Shown: in pieces, positions 34,611 to 40,580 of the stretch
Layout of the letters: each line of letters begins with the position of its first letter
How positions within the stretch are numbered: the stretch's first letter is position 1
Assembly (NCBI GenBank): GCA_018240295.1
Contig: JAFEGB010000149.1
Coordinates: forward strand, 1-40,580
Source of the DNA: Pseudomonadota bacterium
GTDB lineage: Bacteria; Pseudomonadota; Gammaproteobacteria; Competibacterales; Competibacteraceae
Direction: 5' to 3'
DNA: 40,580 bases
Translations under genes and position numbers: made by a program
The notes under the pieces: model-generated
What the model was told of the DNA's origin: nothing
Database searches by the model: none
The model's input: the letters and a program-made list of their open reading frames with translations, nothing else

Positions 34611-36416
<1,806 letters not shown>

Positions 36417-36578
36417 TGCCGGCCGCACCGGGCATGCCTGGCCTTCCCCCGTTTCCCGACCGCCCTGCGGTGAGCGCAGGGGGCTGAAATCGTCGGTGGC
36501 TTCCTTCCGCCGGGGACGGCATGAGCCGCCGCTCCCGGCGCCAGACTCCACGCCCGCAAGCAAGAGGAATCCGGTTCG

Positions 36579-37358
36579 ATGACTTTCGATTTTGCTGCCG
36601 CGCTGGTGCTCGCCGCACTCGTGACCGGTCTGGTCTATGCCCTCGATGTCTGGAAGCTGGCACCGGCCCGGGCCGCCGCCGGCGGGGTCGGCGGGCCGCG
36701 GCCGATGCCGTGGTACGTCGACTGGTCGCGATCCTTCTTCCCGGTCATCGTCGTCGTGCTGCTGCTGCGCTCCTTCATCGTCGAGCCCTTCCGCATCCCG
36801 TCCGGCTCGATGCTGCCGACGCTGCGCGCCGGGGACTTCATCCTGGTCAGCAAGTTCTCGTGGGGCCTGCGCCTGCCGGTCAGCAACACCGAGATCCTGT
36901 CGACCGGAGAGGTGAAGCGCGGCGACGTGGCGGTGTTCCGCTATCCGGAAGACCCGTCGACGGCCTTCATCAAGCGCATCGTCGGCCTGCCCGGCGACAG
37001 GCTGGTCTATCGCGACAAGCAGCTGTTCGTGAACGGGCAGGCGGTCGAGCAGACGAAGCTGCCCGGCCCGGTCAGCGACCTCGAACCGGGGTTCGAGGCG
37101 CGCCAGGAACAGCTCGGCGACGTGAAGCACCTGATCCAGGTGGCGCCGCGCATGCTCGACAGCGGGGCGCGCGAGTACGTCGTGCCGCCGGGCCACTATT
37201 TTGCGATGGGCGACAACCGCGACAACAGCCGCGACAGCCGCTACTGGGGTTACCTGCCGGCGGAGAACCTGATCGGCAAGGCGTTCATGATCTGGATGAA
37301 CTGGGATTGCGTGACCGGCAACGGCCACTGCGGCCGCATCGGCAGGAGGATCGAATGA
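36579..37358 (+). CDS. lepB: Signal peptidase I LepB
   Basis: LepB removes signal peptides from exported proteins. The 259-residue protein has two N-terminal membrane segments, the catalytic Ser in FRIPSGSMLPTLRAGD and the catalytic Lys in AFIKRIVGLPGD, plus GDNRDNSRDSRYWG. A gap of 162 bp after lepA includes a 7-bp hairpin CCCTGCG/CGCAGGG (36463-36481) of unclear use. Its stop overlaps the start of the next gene (ATGA). Confidence 0.97.
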   Translation: MTFDFAAALVLAALVTGLVYALDVWKLAPARAAAGGVGGPRPMPWYVDWSRSFFPVIVVVLLLRSFIVEPFRIPSGSMLPTLRAGDFILVSKFSWGLRLPVSNTEILSTGEVKRGDVAVFRYPEDPSTAFIKRIVGLPGDRLVYRDKQLFVNGQAVEQTKLPGPVSDLEPGFEARQEQLGDVKHLIQVAPRMLDSGAREYVVPPGHYFAMGDNRDNSRDSRYWGYLPAENLIGKAFMIWMNWDCVTGNGHCGRIGRRIE

Positions 37359-37774
37359 GAAGGCAGCAGCCCCGTCCCTGCGCCCGCGCGCTGCGGGCGG
37401 GCCAGCGCGGCATGTCGCCGATCACCGTGCTGCTGGTCTGCGGCGTGATCGGTTTCTGCATGCTGATGGTGTTCCGGATCGCACCGATCTACATCGCGGA
37501 CGCGACGGTCAGCAGTGCGATGAAGGGCATCGAGCAGGAAGCCAATCTGGCGCGGATGTCGGCGTACGAGATCCGCAACCGCCTGCAGCGGCACTTCGAC
37601 GTCAACGACATCGACGCGATCAAGTCGAGCGACGTCAAGGTCACCAAGGATGCCGGCGAACTGGTGATCTCGATCGAGTACGAGACCCGCCGGCCGCTGA
37701 TCTACAACCTCGACGTGGTTGCGCATTTCACGCATGAACAGCGTGTCAAGATCGCCTCTGCCTCCGGCCTCTGA
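37355..37774 (+). CDS. DUF4845 membrane protein
   Basis: A 139-residue protein starting at the ATGA overlap with lepB, with AGGAGG just before the ATG. One N-terminal membrane segment ([21 protein letters not shown]) is followed by [21 protein letters not shown], typical of the DUF4845 family that sits between lepB and rnc in many proteobacteria. Function unknown; the location suggests a role near the membrane. The basic N-terminus before the membrane segment is longer than usual. Confidence 0.87.
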   Translation: MRRQQPRPCARALRAGQRGMSPITVLLVCGVIGFCMLMVFRIAPIYIADATVSSAMKGIEQEANLARMSAYEIRNRLQRHFDVNDIDAIKSSDVKVTKDAGELVISIEYETRRPLIYNLDVVAHFTHEQRVKIASASGL

Positions 37775-37787
37775 GGCGGGCGCCGGC

Positions 37788-38480
37788 ATGCATACCGGCC
37801 TGCCGAGCGCGGCTGCGCGTCTTGAGCCGGCGCTCGGCCACCGCTTCCGCGACCCGGCGCTGCGCGACGCGGCGCTGACGCACCGCTCGGCCGGTGGCAG
37901 CAACAACGAGCGCCTCGAATTCCTCGGCGATGCGCTGCTCGGCTGCGTGATCGGCGAGGCGCTGTACCAGCGCCTGCCGCGTGCGCCCGAAGGCGACCTG
38001 ACGCGGCTGCGCGCGCTGCTGGTGCGCGAGGCGACCCTCGCCGAACTGGCGCGCGAGCTGGCGCTCGGCGATGCGCTCGCCCTCGGCGGCAGCGAACTGA
38101 AGAGCGGCGGCTACCGGCGCGCCTCGATCCTCGCCGATGCCTTCGAGGCGCTGATCGGCGCGATCTACCTCGACAGCGACTTCGAAACCTGCCGCCGCGT
38201 CGTGCTGGCGCTGTTCGGTCCGCGGCTCGATGCGCTGCCATCACCGTCCGAACTCAAGGACCCGAAGACGCGGCTGCAGGAATACCTGCAGGCCCGCCAG
38301 CAGCCGCTGCCGGCCTACCGCATCGTCGAAGTCAGCGGCGAGGCGCACGCGCAGACCTTCACGGTCGAATGCACCTGCAGCGGCCTGCCGGCCGTCGTCG
38401 CCCGCGGCACGAGCCGGCGCAAGGCCGAACAGGAAGCCGCCGGCCGCATGCTGGCGACGCTCACCGCTGGCGGCCACTGA
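37788..38480 (+). CDS. rnc: Ribonuclease III
   Basis: RNase III cuts double-stranded RNA in rRNA and mRNA processing. The ATG at 37788 gives 231 residues, close to the normal 226; a longer in-frame start would overlap DUF4845. The signature [12 protein letters not shown] is present, with catalytic Glu/Asp residues, and a C-terminal dsRNA-binding domain starts at about residue 160 ([11 protein letters not shown]). GAGG lies about 12 bases upstream of the ATG. Confidence 0.94.
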   Translation: MHTGLPSAAARLEPALGHRFRDPALRDAALTHRSAGGSNNERLEFLGDALLGCVIGEALYQRLPRAPEGDLTRLRALLVREATLAELARELALGDALALGGSELKSGGYRRASILADAFEALIGAIYLDSDFETCRRVVLALFGPRLDALPSPSELKDPKTRLQEYLQARQQPLPAYRIVEVSGEAHAQTFTVECTCSGLPAVVARGTSRRKAEQEAAGRMLATLTAGGH

Positions 38481-38537
38481 ACATTCCTTTCCCTGTCGCG
38501 CCGCCCTGCCGGCGGCGCCCGTCCGGATGCCGTGACC

Positions 38538-39485
38538 ATGACCGAACCGACCGAACCGACCGCAACGCCGGACAGCGCCGCCGATGCCCCGAACACCCGT
38601 GCCGGCTACGTCGCGCTGCTCGGCCGGCCCAACGTCGGCAAGTCGACGCTGCTGAACCGCCTGCTCGCCTTCAAGCTCAGCATCACCTCGCCGAAGCCGC
38701 AGACCACGCGCCACACCATCCTCGGCATCCAGACGCTCGCCGACACGCAGATCGTTTATGTGGATACGCCGGGCCTGCACCTGAACGGGCGCAAGGCGAT
38801 GAACCGCTACATGAACCGCGCCGCCGGCAACGTGCTCGGCTACGTCGATGCCGTGGTGTTCGTGATCGAGGCGCTGCGCTGGACCGACGAGGATGCCGCC
38901 GTGCTCGAACGCCTCGCCGACTACGCCGGCCCGGTGCTGCTCGCCGTCAACAAGGTCGATCGCGTCACCGACAAGCCGAAGCTGCTGCCCTTCCTGCAGC
39001 AGATGGCCGAAAAGCGCGCATTCGCGGCGGTCGTGCCGCTGTCGGCCCAGAAGGGCACGAACGCCGCGGCGCTGGAGACCGAGATCGCGAAGCAGCTGCC
39101 GGCCAATCCGTTCTTCTTCGACGAGGACCAGATCACCACCGCCAGCAAGCGCTTCCTCGCCGCCGAGCTGGTGCGCGAGAAGCTCACGCGCGTGCTCTCC
39201 GACGAGCTGCCGTATGCGCTGACCGTCGAGATCGAGAAGTTCGAGGTCGAGGGCCGGCTGCACCGGATCTCGGCGGTGATCTGGGTCGAGCGCAAGGGCC
39301 AGAAGGCCATCGTCATCGGCGACAAGGGCGGCACGCTCAAGGAAGCCGGGCGGCTGGCGCGCCTCGACATGGAAGAGATGTTCGACGCCAAGGTGCACCT
39401 GGAGACCTGGGTCAAGGTGCGCGAAGGCTGGTCCGACGACGAAAAAGCCCTGCGCAGCCTCGGCTTCGACGAGTCGGAGGACTGA
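38538..39485 (+). CDS. era: GTPase Era
   Basis: Era assists maturation of the small ribosomal subunit. The 315 residues have G1 [10 protein letters not shown]3 DTPG, G4 NKVD, and the C-terminal KH domain ([20 protein letters not shown] and following). The ATG at 38538 is preferred to a GTG two codons upstream; both have weak SDs. The N-terminus is a Thr/Pro-rich extension of about 22 residues. Confidence 0.96.
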   Translation: MTEPTEPTATPDSAADAPNTRAGYVALLGRPNVGKSTLLNRLLAFKLSITSPKPQTTRHTILGIQTLADTQIVYVDTPGLHLNGRKAMNRYMNRAAGNVLGYVDAVVFVIEALRWTDEDAAVLERLADYAGPVLLAVNKVDRVTDKPKLLPFLQQMAEKRAFAAVVPLSAQKGTNAAALETEIAKQLPANPFFFDEDQITTASKRFLAAELVREKLTRVLSDELPYALTVEIEKFEVEGRLHRISAVIWVERKGQKAIVIGDKGGTLKEAGRLARLDMEEMFDAKVHLETWVKVREGWSDDEKALRSLGFDESED

Positions 39486-39503
39486 AGCCGGGCGGCTGGC
39501 GTG

Positions 39504-40259
39504 ATGTCCCCCGGACTCGAACCCGCCTGGGTGCTGCACACGCGCCCGTACCGCGACACCAGCCTGCTGCTCGAACTGCTGACGCTGACGCGCGGCCGGG
39601 TCGGCGCGGTGGCGCGTGGCGCGCGCGGACCGCGTTCGCGCAGCCGCGGCTGGCTGCGGCCGTTCCAGCCGCTGCTGGTCGGGCTTGCCGGGCGCGGCGA
39701 ACTGGCGACCCTCACGAGCGCCGAGGCCGCCGGTGCCGCCTTCTGGCTCGCCGGCGAGCGCGCCGTCGCCGGCCTGTACCTGAACGAACTGCTGCTGAAG
39801 CTGCTCGCCCGCGACGATCCGCAGCCGCTGCTGCTCGGCCATTACCGCGCCGCGCTGGTGGCGCTCGCCGAACCTGCCGACCCGGAACCGGCGCTGCGCG
39901 TGTTCGAGTGCGAGCTGCTCACCGCGCTCGGCTACGCACCGGCGCTGGCGGTCGATACCGACGGCGAGCCGCTGCAGGCCGATGCCCGCTATCACTACCG
40001 GCCCGATGCCGGCGCCCGGCGGCTGCCGGGCCTCGCCGAAGCGCCGGCCGGCGGCGTCGAGCTCAGCGGCCGCACGCTGCTCGCACTCGCCGCCGGTGCC
40101 GAATCATTCACCTGTCCGGATCGCGACACGCTGCGCGAGGCGCGCACGCTGACGCGCTCGCTGATCGATCACTGTCTCGGCGGCCGGCCGGTGCGCACGC
40201 GCGAACTCGCGCGCGCTTTCCGCAGCCTCGCCGCCCCCGCCGGAGGAAAACCCGCGTGA
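39504..40259 (+). CDS. recO: DNA repair protein RecO
   Basis: RecO helps load RecA in the RecFOR pathway. The 251-residue protein has the N-terminal OB fold ([20 protein letters not shown]) and a helical C-terminal half. The gene lies between era and pdxJ, the usual position. A GTG precedes the ATG by one codon; ATG is chosen. The stop overlaps the pdxJ start. Confidence 0.93.
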   Translation: MSPGLEPAWVLHTRPYRDTSLLLELLTLTRGRVGAVARGARGPRSRSRGWLRPFQPLLVGLAGRGELATLTSAEAAGAAFWLAGERAVAGLYLNELLLKLLARDDPQPLLLGHYRAALVALAEPADPEPALRVFECELLTALGYAPALAVDTDGEPLQADARYHYRPDAGARRLPGLAEAPAGGVELSGRTLLALAAGAESFTCPDRDTLREARTLTRSLIDHCLGGRPVRTRELARAFRSLAAPAGGKPA

Positions 40260-40580
40260 ACGCCCCGACCCCGCTGCTGCTCGGCGTCAACATCGATCAC
40301 GTCGCGACGCTGCGCCAGGCGCGCGGCAGTACGCGCTACCCGGAGCCGGTGCAGGCGGCGCTGGTCGCCGAACAGGCCGGTGCCGACGCGATCACGCTGC
40401 ACCTGCGCGAGGACCGCCGCCACATCCAGGATCGCGATGTCGAGCTGATCGCGCAGGTGCTGCAGACGCGCATGAACTTCGAGATGGCGATCACCGAGCC
40501 GATGCTGGCGTTCGCCGCGCACCTGCGCCCGGCCGATGTCTGTCTGGTGCCGGAGCGGCGTCAGGAGCTGACCACCGAAG
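40256..40580 (+). CDS. pdxJ: Pyridoxine 5'-phosphate synthase PdxJ (partial, cut by window end)
   Basis: The first 108 codons are present. GTG start overlaps the recO stop (GTGA), with GGAGG about 9 bases upstream. The translation [18 protein letters not shown], and later [19 protein letters not shown] and [11 protein letters not shown], is clearly PdxJ, which builds pyridoxine phosphate from 1-deoxyxylulose phosphate and aminoacetone phosphate. The remainder lies beyond base 40580. Confidence 0.96.
   Translation, partial: MNAPTPLLLGVNIDHVATLRQARGSTRYPEPVQAALVAEQAGADAITLHLREDRRHIQDRDVELIAQVLQTRMNFEMAITEPMLAFAAHLRPADVCLVPERRQELTTE

Overview
The window is about 40.6 kb of high-GC chromosome. 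It most likely comes from a free-living gammaproteobacterium that fixes nitrogen and stores polyhydroxyalkanoate. The gammaproteobacterial signal is the block rpoE-rseA-rseB-rseC-mucD-lepA-lepB-DUF4845-rnc-era-recO-pdxJ, together with sdhCDAB-sdhE-ygfX and nadB. Diazotrophy is indicated by nifV, a nif-type cysE, nifW and fixABCX; polyester storage by a class I PHA synthase and a biosynthetic-type thiolase. No rRNA, tRNA, insertion sequence, prophage or CRISPR array is visible, and gene density is high.

Layout. (1) 1-2344: the end of a flagellar rod/hook operon (flgE tail, flgF, flgG, flgH), which stops without flgI. (2) 2345-2790: a convergent gap with a bidirectional terminator and a possible FNR/Anr-controlled small RNA. 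(3) 2791-5371: four minus-strand housekeeping or unknown genes (DUF924, a membrane-anchored Mrr-like protein with altered catalytic residues, DUF2889, DUF1289). (4) 5486-8478: thiolase, isovaleryl-CoA dehydrogenase (liuA) and a MerR regulator of the LiuR type. ACGT-N2-ACGT dyads lie in front of liuA and the regulator, and a related dyad lies in front of the downstream phaC. (5) 8697-10965: a small unknown gene and phaC. (6) 11200-13035: five tandem minus-strand genes for small secreted proteins that all end in cysteine, a family I do not recognise, with a sigma-54-like site upstream. (7) 13397-20470: a nine-gene minus-strand operon nifV-cysE-nifW-fixA-fixB-fixC-fixX plus a helical-repeat protein and a ferritin-like protein. 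It is preceded by a clear -24/-12 promoter and closed by a terminator. (8) 20984-22183: acetyl-CoA acetyltransferase with its own terminator, then a 0.5 kb highly structured intergenic region. (9) 22789-28555: ygfZ, an SDHAF4-like assembly factor, sdhCDAB, sdhE and ygfX, with a structured leader before sdhC. (10) nadB on the minus strand, divergent from the sigma-E operon and the lepA-lepB-rnc-era-recO-pdxJ block, which runs off the right edge.

How the genes fit together. FixABCX splits electrons from NADH to reduce the low-potential carriers nitrogenase needs. NifV makes homocitrate for FeMo-co, the nif-linked serine acetyltransferase supplies cysteine for metallocluster assembly, and NifW helps nitrogenase maturation. 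Acetyl-CoA from leucine breakdown (liuA, thiolase) and from the TCA cycle can flow into polyester through thiolase and PhaC. The dyad sites suggest that one regulator may tie leucine degradation to polymer synthesis.

The least explained element is the array of cysteine-terminal secreted proteins. Two candidate structured RNAs and the sdh leader are secondary leads.
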